Shown in pieces: positions 1-9,516 of a stretch of DNA of 64,000 nucleotides; the stretch's first letter is position 1, and each line of letters opens with the position of its first letter. The notes below the pieces were generated by a model, which was not told where the DNA came from, made no database searches, and worked only from the letters and a program-made list of their open reading frames with translations. Source of the DNA: Chondrus crispus. Its lineage: Eukaryota; Rhodophyta; Florideophyceae; Gigartinales; Gigartinaceae. The DNA lies in the NCBI RefSeq assembly GCF_000350225.1, contig NW_005179120.1, forward strand, positions 404,060 through 468,059, in the 5' to 3' direction. Made by a program: the position numbers and the translations under genes.

Positions 1-480
1 TGGATGTTTGCCTCACTGGATGCGAAGTCGGTTTCTTCCCAGGTGTCGCGTCCGATGACTCTGAATGCAATCTGAGCTTTTAGGCCACGGACATAGATTA
101 TAGATGCAAAGGTTGCATTCACATCAAGGAAATTGGAAAGCTGCTCTACGCCAGCTCAGTACTGTAGATAGTTTTAAGAGTTGAGTTAAGATTTACCGCA
201 TTTCTCTGTTTGCATCGTGAGCATCGCACTGGTGCTCGCGGGCGGGATCCTTTTTGGGAGGCGTTTTGCAATTAGCGCGAAGATACAGCTCGCTCTATTC
301 GCGGACCTATCCGTAGCTGACAGGACGTCGTGTACAGAGGGAACACGTGTATAAGAATTAACCAATGCCGCAATAAGAGCACCCCTATCGGTTTGGCTAA
401 ATTTGGTGGCTAAATGTGTAAAATTTTGCGTTTGCATATAGCATTTCTGTGCGCAACACTATCGGTTTAGGAGTAAACAA
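1..480. other. Left flank, no supported gene
   Basis: I see no supported gene here. The only reading frame of note, 83 codons on the minus strand at 186-437, has no recognisable motif and runs through the inverted-repeat sequence at 376-392, so I treat it as chance. The stretch holds the left inverted repeat and a second, weaker copy of its core (CACTATCGG near 457-465). It ends at the presumed 3' end of the Helitron. Confidence 0.5.
376..392. repeat. Left arm of a 17-bp inverted repeat pair
   Basis: The sequence AGAGCACCCCTATCGGT recurs in inverted orientation at 7150-7166 with one mismatch. Copies of the core CCCTATCGG or close variants lie just inside both ends: CACTATCGG near 457 on the left, and the inverted core near 7086 and a variant near 6891 on the right. 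Terminal plus subterminal repeats in opposite orientation are typical of a TIR-type DNA transposon. The interior has largely been replaced by the Helitron and other sequence. No convincing target duplication was found. Confidence 0.5.
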
Positions 481-483
481 GTG

Positions 484-512
484 GGCTCCGTGCGCGCTTC
501 GCGCGCCGAGCC
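484..512 (-). repeat. Helitron 3'-terminal hairpin
   Basis: A GC-rich hairpin has outer stem GGCTC/GAGCC (484-488 with 508-512), inner stem GCGCGC/GCGCGC (492-497 with 501-506) and loop TTC. On the minus strand the core reads GCGCGCGAAGCGCGC, the usual shape of a Helitron 3' end. A CTAA (CTRR type) follows 13 nt further on the minus strand. The hairpin lies about 80 bp downstream of the helicase stop, as expected. The base after CTAA is A rather than the usual T, so the exact border is uncertain. Confidence 0.6.
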
Positions 513-592
513 AAGGAGGCGTGGAGGAACACTATTTGGGAAGGGTGGCAATGAAAATATGTACAGACAATGGCGTTTACTTTTTTTGGTAA

Positions 593-3500
593 CTACTGAA
601 GGACCTCGGGGTACACTACGTTTCGCGTGGTTTCATTGGACTCTCGAGTGAGGACAGTGACGTTGCCTGGGTGAGTAGTCCTTGATAGTGCGACATAGAG
701 TTGACCGTGCGAGAAGCAGTGATCTCGTAAGTCGAGACCAATGCGGCCACCGAAGGATTGGCCTTGCGCTTTGTTCGTTGTAGGGGCGAAGCACGTGCGA
801 ATGGGGAACTGCGTTCGGGTGAAGCCAGGGATGGGAAAGTTGTCGTCTCCTGGTCCGCAGGGCATTCGAGGAAGACAAAATCTGTTGCCTTGGTGTGACC
901 CGGTGGTAACGTGTAGAAAGAGCAGGTTGTTGGTCATGTTCTCGATGACATATCGCGCGCCGTTGACGTGACCGGTAGCGGGATCAAGATTGCGCAGAAG
1001 CATGACGATGAAGCCTTTCTTGAGCTTGAGCTTGTGGTCTGGTAGAGCAGATCCGGCGGTCAAGGTGTTGAGCATTTCTGTGGGATAGATCAGCGCGTTG
1101 GTGTCTTCGTTCTCGACCTTTTCTGCGCTCAAATACGTTCGATACGATCCCGGAATCATGTTGCCGATGACCTCGTTGACTTCCTGGAGCGGCCTGTTCT
1201 TTGTGGTGAGAATAACGCGCTTGGTGAGCCAGGCAGGGTCGGCGTGATTGTCTCGAATGCCTTGGAAGACCTTGAGGCATAAATTGCGGATGGTGTGCTC
1301 GAACTCAACGGACTGTGGTAGTGAGATCCATTCCGGGCGCTGTTCGCCTTGAAGTCTGCCTTCCCCGACGCTGAGGAGGAATTCTGGAAAGTTGAGAGCC
1401 TCCACATCTGCTGCAGGGTCCGCTCGGAGAGCAGCAAGGCGCATGTTCTCGGTAAGGCGCAGGAATCGGCACTCTCGATACAGCGGGGAAGCCTTGACGC
1501 ACGCACTCACGATTTGACCTCTGGACCCGCCCGGAACGACGGGAAGGATTTGTCTAAAGTCTCCAGCGAGCACGAGGAACTTTCCTCCGAAGGGCCGGTC
1601 GGTTTGCATCAAGTCTCGAAGGGAGCGATCGACAGTCTCAATGCAATGTCGATGGCACATGACGATCTCGTCCCATATGATGAGATCGACTTGTTGCAGT
1701 GTACGGCCTGTGTCGGAGTTTGTGGAGAAGCTGCACGTGCTTTCGGCAGATACAGGAATGGGAATCTTGAACACGGAATGAGCGGTGCGTCCACCGTCGA
1801 GCAGCGCAGCAGCAACAGCAGACGTAGCGACAGCGATGACCTGCTTACGGCGCGTACGAAGGAAGTCTTGAATGGCGCTGAGCACGAATGTTTTGCCTGT
1901 TCCGCCAGGAGCATCGAGGAAGAAGAGACGACCACTTCGTGTCGGCATAGAAGGTCCCGCAACGGCGCTTAAGGATCCTTGAAGCAATGCAGAGACGGAT
2001 ACGCCTGGAAGCAAGGAGGGCACTATTTCGTCAAAGGCATGACGTTGATTTGTGTTCAACAGCGGCAACGACGTCTGTAGTCGCCCTTCCCACTGCTGCG
2101 CTCGTGCTTCGGGGGTCTCGATCTCGTTTTGCTGTTCCAAAGCGGGCAGGCTGTCATCGAGCAGTGGGAGTCCGAAGTTTGCGAGCGTCCAGTCGGATCG
2201 CACGGTCTGCAGAGCCTCCTGTACCTCTCGAAGTACTTAAGATGTGGCGTGGTGATCATCGCGAAGCTGCTGTCTTCGAATGGGTTGTCTGCGAGCACGA
2301 TTGCGAATATCGGTGAGAAACATGTCCAGGTGGTCGTTCCACAGCGAGAGAGGGTCCGAAGGCTGGCAGTGTGCCAGAATCGTAGCAAACAGATGAGAAA
2401 GAGGAACGAAGCTTGACCGGAATGAATCTCGGATTGCGTGCTTCCACTTGGCATCGTCGGCCAGCAAACCGAGTCGTAAGCAAGCTTGTCGGAAGCTGGT
2501 GCACTGCTCGCCGTCGATATTTCGCAAGTTCTCGAAGGATGTTGCCCCTGGCACTTGTGTGAGGAGGAGGCGAAGAAAGTAGCGCTCACCCTCCCTCGGA
2601 CTGACAGTGTAGATTCGACCGACTACGTTGGCACCTGTACCACTGAAATCGTAGGCTTCCTCTTCGCTGGTGGCGTTTCGTCTTCGCAGGGTTGCTCTTG
2701 GACTCCATGACTTGGTGCGTGTCTTCCACGTAAAGTACCTTGGAAACTTGTGGTACCGAATATGCCGCGCGCTTGGGTACTTCTCGTTGGCTTTAAACCA
2801 CTCGGTCAGCTTCGTGCCTGTTGCTGGTCGAAGCGCCGCCTCCTGCTCTCGCCCTTCCTCAAAGTAAACCGTGTGGTGGTTGGGCAGATGCACTGCAAGC
2901 CTGACTACTGGAGGATTGCGGTCTACAATGTCAAAGGAGAATAACCTCCATGCGGCCTCCGATGCCGAAACGTATCTGGCATCTTGGAAGTTGGAGATCT
3001 CGTCGTAGCGCTCGTTCTCGGCAGTGATTTCCATGGTCACTCGGTCTTGTCCCTTTCACACATACTTGAAGAGGTACTTGATTCCGCCAACGCGTGACAC
3101 GCAGAGTTCAACATTCAAATGGCAAGCGAATGAACGTAGAAGCACAGGACTGTGAGGAACGACCCAGGAGTTGTCTACCACGACGGGTTGCTGTCGTCGG
3201 CCAATACGGGAGGGTCGCTCGATGAAGACGCCACCTGCAGAGGGTGCCCTTTTTCGGTACGTGATGTAGTACTCACTGTCGGACTGGCTGGTTTCGTGTT
3301 TGAACGATTTTGGAAACCCTTTCCTGCAGTACCGCTCGCCCATGCACACGGCTGTTGGATTGTGTTCTCCACATGGATTGTGAATCATATGCTTGAGCAC
3401 GACCTCTTCGAGTTCTGGATCTTGGGCAGACGGGATCTCGGCAGAGATAATGCGGTCGACATTTTCGGGAGTACGCAGATCATTCTTGGAGACTTCATCT

Positions 3501-5548
3501 AGGAAAAATACAACGTGAGCGTGGGGAAGACCGCGTTTCTGAAACTCGATGACTCGTACATGGGCAACAACGGTTCCGAATACTTCTTCGTTGATGACCA
3601 AGGACATGAGATCTTTCATTTTGAGACGAAACACACGTGCGCACAGATCCGGTCTGTCCTGAGGCGTTTGGTTCGGCAGTAGGGCTCTTGTGATCTCCGG
3701 CCAGCTTGGATTGCATGTCATGGTGAGGAAGATGTCCGGGTGGCCAATTTGGTTCGATATAGCAATGATGTCGTGCATCTGCTGCCTCATATAGCGGTCA
3801 CCTCCAATGTACGTGGAAGGGAGAATGAACAGTCGTCCCGCACGCACGGCATCGGTTTCATCTTCAGCACGACGGGAGTCTCCTAGGCTGTCGCGCAGTG
3901 AGGTGTAGTCGGCGGCTCGAAGTTGTGTCTGGTTGTGGCGGAGATAAGAAAGCCTTTCTGCCTCCACTTTGCAGAACTGGTCAACTAAGTATTGCTGAAA
4001 GAGTGGTGCTGCGTGCAAGATTGTGCTGAACTCGCCTGATCTTTCGAACAAATGCCATCCGTAGTACATCATCGGAGTAATCTTGGTACGTCTGCCGTCT
4101 TGAACACTGGAGAATCGAAGCTCTGGATACCATCCATCTCTACCGTTTGGGAACAAAAGCACGTAACTCAATGGATCGTATGCGCGATGACTGACTGAAA
4201 TCGGATCCAGCACTTCGTTCCCGTTACTGTCCAGAGTCCCTCTCCTGCGCACGACGATATCTCTTCGCCCAATCTCTCCGTCTTAATTTCCAGGGATCAA
4301 TGCGGCGACTTCAGAAGCTTCGGGACCATTGTACCGGCGCACGTGCTCATGACTTGGCCTGCGGTCGGCATGGATGACCATCTGGTACGTGGCAGGACAG
4401 TTGTTTTGAGGAGATTGAGCCCATTCTCGCATACACAGAAACGTCTGCACGTAGGGGTTGCATTCGTGCAGCATGTGTGTCAGTTGCATCATCAGTGCCT
4501 CTTCCAGTTGTCTAGAGGTTCCAAGCCTTGTGCGCGTCTGGGTGGCGTAGTCAGTGTCATGAATGTAAACGGAAGCATAGGAAGGCGCCCGCCCTTCGGA
4601 TGGCATCATGGGACCCATGTAATGGTACATCCCGCCCTGCATCGTCATTGTGGGATTAAAATTAGAAGGACCGGGACCTCTGTTCACCCATTTGGCGACC
4701 ACGGATGCCATCGATAGCGCTACATTGTATGCTCGAATGTTCTTACGGAAGCTGCAGGCCCTTGGAGTATCATCGATGAGAAGAGAGCGCAGAAGAGCTG
4801 GCGGGTCGGGGAGAAGCGGCAATGACAGCTTCCCCTTCCCACAGCATGTGGAAAAAATGGGCCTTGCGGCAGAGCTGCTCCCGATGCGTTCCTGGACGAA
4901 ATGCAGAGCTTTGCAGTGCGAACACTCAACACAGATCATGCCGAGATCGCGGTACGAAGGTGAGGACTCGGGTAGTGGAGGGAAGAGCTGTCGAGAGGCA
5001 CTTCCAGCCTGGCGGTCGGATCTTTGCCGCGCAGCAATGACGGGGGATATATCCACAGCTCTCGCTTGTCGCATTGCCAAGCGATTCGACTCCTGTCTCG
5101 AAGATCTCAGTGGAGTATTTTCGTCGGCTCGGCCTCTTTGCGTTGCAATAAGATCCGATTCTCGCCGCCCCTCACGAATAGGAGTACATTCCTCCGCTCT
5201 AGCGCCTCGTGTCGCAATGCGATCCGCTTCGCGCCGCGCATTTCAGAGGGGGGTGGTTTCTCCCGCTCTGCGCGCCCTGGCTCTCTCCCTCAGTCGACGG
5301 AGACGCTCCTCGCGCTGCTCAGACGTCTCTGCTGCTCTTCGTGCTGCAGTACGTTCACGGTTGGCTTGACGACGCGCTTCCCTCTGAGATTCGGTTTGTT
5401 GCCCCGTCCGGATTCTCGCACGGGCTCGACGTGCCTCACGACGTGCTTGAGCGTCAGATTCAGACTCTTGCGCTCTTCTTTCCCTTGCACGCGCGTTTCT
5501 TTGCTGCCGTCTTGCTTCTGCCACGTCTTCGCCCGCTGTTCCCGCCAT
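593..5548 (-). pseudogene. Helitron Rep-helicase, broken by four in-frame stops
   Basis: One minus-strand frame of about 1,650 codons encodes a Helitron replication initiator-helicase. It is interrupted only by stops at 5243-5245 (TGA), 4283-4285 (TAA), 3056-3058 (TGA) and 2237-2239 (TAA), with no frameshift. In order it shows an Arg-rich coiled N-terminus, a Helitron-like N domain, an HUH Rep domain (IFLTMTCNPSW, then the metal-binding LPHAH, then the tyrosine motif KYLFKYV), and a PIF1-type SF1B helicase (Walker A APGGTGKT, Walker B IIWDE, GDFRQILPVV, and a C-terminal NKAQGQSF...YVALSRT motif). The third stop falls directly after the second tyrosine. The ATG at 5548 is chosen because TAA precedes it in frame. 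The enzyme would nick and replicate single strands during rolling-circle transposition. This copy is probably dead, but it is uniform enough to suggest recent decay. Confidence 0.88.
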
Positions 5549-5648
5549 TTATGTTCTGCTCGGCGCGCTAGTGTTATCCCTGCAAGTGCAGCTAGGGTTG
5601 ACGCAAGTGCAAGGGGTCCGTTGTAGATCGCTATGAGTCGTAGCAAGC

Positions 5649-6430
5649 AGTCCTCAAAGGTCTAAACGCAACGTCAGCCAGCTAGGTCGTCCGCAAGAGC
5701 ACTTAGCAAAAGAGTAACAATATAGGGCCTTTATTGTCTTGTACTATCCCGTGATTCAAAAGAACCAAAAACGAAATAGAAATAGACTAATGGTACTAGT
5801 ATACACAGGGTACAGTATTAATACTCAGAGTACGACCACCTTGTCTATTTCTACTCCCAGGGAGCCCGGTATTAGAAAGAACCTCTTGCAAGGCTCTTCC
5901 CGCCGGGGTCGCTATGTACGCGCGCTCCCTTTTCCCTCAGTGCGGTGGTTAGGTTTCCCAAGCCCTAACGGCACCTACACTGGGTCTTCTTGCAGCCTCT
6001 ACAGTTTGACGGAGGCTGCGTTTGATCTTCGTTGTCGACGTTGAAAACAACGTCAGTCCGACGTCCGCAGATTGCTCTGCGGAGGCCGTTGTTCCGAGCC
6101 CGATACTACAACACCAAGAAATGGTGTGCTATTGAATTAGGCTTCCTGCACAGCGGCAGACTACCACGCGTTACTAAAAGCAAAGCGCAATAGCACCTAG
6201 GGACTATCCGGATGCCGTCAAGCAATCCGGTAAACTTTTCGCGGGGAATGCCGTATTCAACCCACTACTAAGCCGGCATAGAATCACGATCGCTGCCTTG
6301 CCCAGACTCTGGTCACCACGCTACCAGGGAACGGTCACGTGGTGAAAAATTGCTGAAGGTTGTTGAACTCGAAAGCCGGTACTGTGCTGCCGACGTGCCG
6401 CTATGTAAAAAAGGTTTCTATTCGTGCGCG
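5649..6430. other. Unassigned interspersed sequence
   Basis: No reading frame here can be defended. The Helitron 5' end must lie near the left part, but no clear A|TC border could be fixed. The segment 5740-6110 begins TGTACTATC and ends GATACTACA, which resembles LTR termini. Its flanks do not match, so it is not called. Confidence 0.35.
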
Positions 6431-6800
6431 CTTTCGCCTCACCGCCACTTGTCACCAGGGGCGCCGCCACGTGTCGCCACTTGTCACTGGCACGCTACTG
6501 TAGTGCCCCATTGGTGTAACAGTTCCAAATTCAATATAAAATTAATTTTACCGCCAGGTGTCGCCATTTGTGACTCGGGGCGGCNNNNNNNNNNNNNNNN
6601 NNNNNNNNNNNNNNNNNNNNNNNNNNNNNNNNNNNNNNNNNNNNNNNNNNNNNNNNNNNNNNNNNNNNNNNNNNNNNNNNNNNNAGGCCGCCCCGCACGT
6701 GGCCGCCACTGGCCACGTGTCGCCACTTGTCACCCGGGGCGCGGCACTTGTCACGCCACGTGTCCCGTGGCCGCCACTTGTCACCGCGGCGCCGCCCCCG
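6430..6800. repeat. Degenerate short-repeat array around an assembly gap
   Basis: The unit GCCAC(T/G)TGTC(A/G)CC is repeated many times on both sides of the gap, for example near 6449, 6471, 6718, 6757 and 6770. It is interspersed with GGGGCGC spacers. The array is GC-rich and irregular, like a minisatellite, and is the likely reason the assembly breaks here. Frames crossing it are repeat translations. Confidence 0.7.
6585..6684. other. Assembly gap, 100 N
   Basis: There are exactly 100 N, the conventional placeholder for a gap of unknown length. It sits inside the short-repeat array, so the true array may be much longer. Confidence 0.95.
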
Positions 6801-7223
6801 TGCGCCAATGGCAACGCGGGAGCGCAAGGACATACAGACAGACACACAGACAACGATTTTAGTAGTTGTAGATTTGAAATTGAAGTGCCCTGATAGGGCA
6901 TAGTGTACGAGGGGTGCGGGGCATCGAGTACGAGAGGTACTGTATTGACACTGTTCTATGGTCTTTTGGCCAAGTGGCGCCATGTAATTCGCGTCTCTAT
7001 ATGGTCAAATGAGTAAATTTGTCGCCATCCGGCTTCCAATATAGAGATAGATATAGCCAAAAAGGCCAAAATTTTGGAGATAACCAGTCCGATAGGGATG
7101 AAAGAGGCTATATGTATCTCTATATGCTAAATATTTACATATACACAGCACCGATAGGGGAGCTCTAATCGGCTCGATTTTATCTCTTGCGGAAACACCT
7201 TCAATCCGTCATACATCTCTTGC
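6800..7223. other. AT-rich non-coding sequence with right arm of inverted repeat
   Basis: This AT-rich stretch has no gene. It contains repeated CTATAT blocks, an inverted copy of CCCTATCGG near 7086, and the right inverted-repeat arm at 7150-7166 (ACCGATAGGGGAGCTCT). It is probably the right end of the same TIR element as 376-392. The last five bases, CTTGC, are the left target duplication of the copia element. Confidence 0.45.
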
Positions 7224-7633
7224 TGTGGGTGAACGGGAACGATGAGGTTAGTAGTAGCCGCGCTCGGCCGCGCGCAGTGGCGCGGGAAAGGAGTCGCGAG
7301 AGTGAGGGGGACGGGGATACCTCGGACGAAGAGTCTCGAGACTCGAACGGGGCACTCTGATCGGGTAGCAAGTTACCCCCGAGGGCCGGCCGGGATACCG
7401 CCCTCGGACTTTAATATCACCGGATTTCCCGCCGGCGCGTCGCGCGGACGGAGAGTCTCGAGACTCGAACGGGGCACTCTGATCGGGTAGCAAGTTACTA
7501 CTGAGGGCCGGCCGGGATACCGCCCTCGGACTTTAATATCACCGGATTTCCCGCCGGCGCGTCGCGCGGATAATTTTCTCTTTTTCCCAGATTTAGGGCT
7601 AACCAAATAAACTTCAATTTCTAGTTTCCCACA
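7224..7633 (-). repeat. Copia 3' LTR with internal 122-bp tandem duplication
   Basis: This matches the LTR at 40252-40538 but is 410 bp instead of 287. A 122-bp block is present twice in tandem (7331-7452 and 7453-7574 by one choice of frame). Each copy includes the 14-bp palindrome GAGTCTCGAGACTC (7331-7344, 7453-7466). The other LTR has a single copy (palindrome at 40358-40371). The palindrome is a plausible regulatory site, but that role is an inference. Confidence 0.9.
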
Positions 7634-7647
7634 CACCCCCTGCTGGC
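7634..7647 (-). other. Copia polypurine tract
   Basis: On the minus strand GCCAGCAGGGGGTG abuts the TG that opens the 3' LTR. This is the position and composition expected of the primer for plus-strand DNA synthesis. The same 16 nt, including the first TG of the LTR, recur inside the RNase H region at 9967-9982. Confidence 0.75.
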
Positions 7648-8315
7648 CCTAAAGTGGAGTGCGCGGCGCCGGCCGTCTTGCCGTCGGCGCCAACGCTATA
7701 CGTACCTGACACCGCGCCGCCGCGACCGGAAATTCGATCGCTAACTCTCGGGCGGTGATAGCCCAGGTCCACTTACGGATCCAACGCTCGGACGTAGGTT
7801 TACTCGCTCCGCACTCCGACGTGCGCCTTTTCATCGCTTCTCTCTTCTCGCTCCCTTTCTCTCTTCTCGCTCCCCTTCTCTCTTCTCGCTCCCCTTCTCT
7901 CTTCTCGCTCTCCTTCTCTGGCGCTCGTCGCAGGCTCGAGCACTACTTGCGGCGTTCGCTTTCGCCGCTCTTCGCCACAGTCTCACACAGCCCGCTCGCG
8001 ATCGCTGCTCGTCGCTTCGCGTAGCACACTGCCCTTCATGAGGTCCACACCGCCGGTCCTCCGCACTTCATACGCTGCTCATCTGTCGAATCTAGTCTAC
8101 CGCAACTGTCCTCTGACCTTCGCCGTCCTCCCGCACACCGACGCTTCCCTTTCTCCGAAACGCCCAATCTCCGCAGGCCTGCTCATCCGCGAGTCGCGCG
8201 CGACCTCCTCGAACCTACAGAGTGCCGGCAGGACAGGGATCGGTGGTCGTGCGTTGCCCGCTGGATGGTGGGTCTGTGGCTCACGGAAGGGAAAGGTAAG
8301 GGTGCGGTCGAGTCG
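7648..8315. other. GC-rich leader between copia 3' end and antisense ORF
   Basis: No gene is supported. The region holds GC-rich sequence, then about four copies of an 18-19-bp pyrimidine repeat (TCTCTTCTCGCTCCCCT) around 7839-7916, then mixed sequence up to the ATG at 8316. Relative to the plus-strand ORF that follows, it lies where a promoter and 5' leader would be. Promoter function is not shown. Confidence 0.45.
7839..7916. repeat. Tandem pyrimidine repeat, about 4 x 18-19 bp
   Basis: The unit TCTCTTCTCGCTCCCCT occurs four times with single-base differences, giving a C/T-only strand over most of 80 bp. It lies upstream of the antisense ORF. Confidence 0.8.
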
Positions 8316-9503
8316 ATGGCGTGGCTAGGAGGGAAATGGAAATCAAGCGAGGTTCTGTTGGTCGTTCGGGGGATTGAGCAGACCTTCAGCCTGGAGAGGG
8401 TCTTTTAAAATCTCAGCCTAGGGCAGGAGGCGTCGAGGGTGCTTCTTTCTTGGTTGGCGGAGAGAAAGGGCAGGAAGATGGTGGTTGCAGTCATGGAGAG
8501 GTGGGGTTTGTTGAACAAAGTTGGATTGTTGGACTTCGAGCAACGGCGTTGGGAGGTGCGACGCGTCGTGTTCGCCTCCGGCAAGACCCACGAAATCCGC
8601 CCTGGACGTTACTACGCTTCACATAGGAGCGTAGGCGGGCGGAAGACATTTTGGAAAGTGGACTTCCATAGTCTAGAGGCGAGCGTCGTGCCGATGTTAG
8701 ATGAGGCAGGCAGTCCAATCACCAGTGACCTTGAGGTGTTGAAATGGGACGGGCAGTCGAACGCGGAAGTCGAGCTGGTGTTTGGACTCCGAAAGAGAGT
8801 CGAGGCTATGGAGTGGTTGTATCGGTACTGCAGCAGTCACCCTGACGACTTCGTTTCCATCGGAGGCCCTGGTCACCGCGAGATGACGGAGCGGACGCAG
8901 CCATATCGTACACGCGAGTCCGTGTTCTGCCGAGCAACACACGGCGAATGCGCGCGTGCGTCCTTCGCCAACGCGTTGCGCTGTGTTATCGGCGAGGGTT
9001 CAGTGCTTGAGATGCTCCGCAAGGGACCCATAGGGGCTCGGAGCCTAGCCGAACTACAAGTGTGGAATGGGAAGAACCTTGGAAGATATGGCCTCAAGAA
9101 GTGCGATGTATCCATCTTGGAAGGTCACAGTAAGTGGATGAGTGATCGAGATTCTGGCGTTTTCCTGATAAGGATCGTCGCCTTGGACGTCCTTTGCGAG
9201 CGTTTAGATCACGTAGTGGTTCTCGACGCCCTGAAGGGGCACGTCTTAGACCATGTAGAGCACTTTGCGCTTGCTAATCGACCCGGTGTCTTGGGTGCGT
9301 GTCTTGGACAAGGAAGTGATTCTTTCGAAGTGGTTAAGATGAGGGAGCTGCAGCTGCAGCCGGTCGGGAAGGGCAAGAGAAACCGGAAGAAGTCTGGGGA
9401 ACAGCGCAGCACCAGCAGACAAAAGAAGAAGATTCCATCGGAACATAAATTGGTGGCTAGAAGGACAAAGAAGATGAGGGTAGTCGAAGACGACAGCGAG
9501 TAA
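8316..9503 (+). CDS. Antisense ORF inside copia element, unknown protein
   Basis: This plus-strand frame lies between the copia pol and 3' LTR, opposite to the element's own genes, and ends 13 nt from the convergent pol stop. The frame is open from ATG 8316 except for one TAA at 8406-8408; the part from 8439 is 354 codons. It has ordinary protein-like composition and a Lys/Arg-rich tail from about codon 300, perhaps a nuclear signal. I do not recognise the family. A Cys near codon 171 (GECARASFANAL), followed by His258 and Asp263 (DHVVVLD), resembles the Cys/His/Asp layout of papain-like peptidases. This is a weak, motif-level guess. The stop may be decay, a sequencing error, or mark a later start. 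It is probably a gene captured by the retroelement. Confidence 0.5.
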
Positions 9504-9516
9504 AGGCGTTCGATTG

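Noticed and set aside
186-437. 83-codon minus-strand frame
   Set aside because: No motif, and it crosses the inverted repeat arm.
5740-6110. Possible solo LTR with TGTACTATC and GATACTACA ends
   Set aside because: The flanking five bases (TGTCT and ACACC) do not match, and no second copy is in the window.
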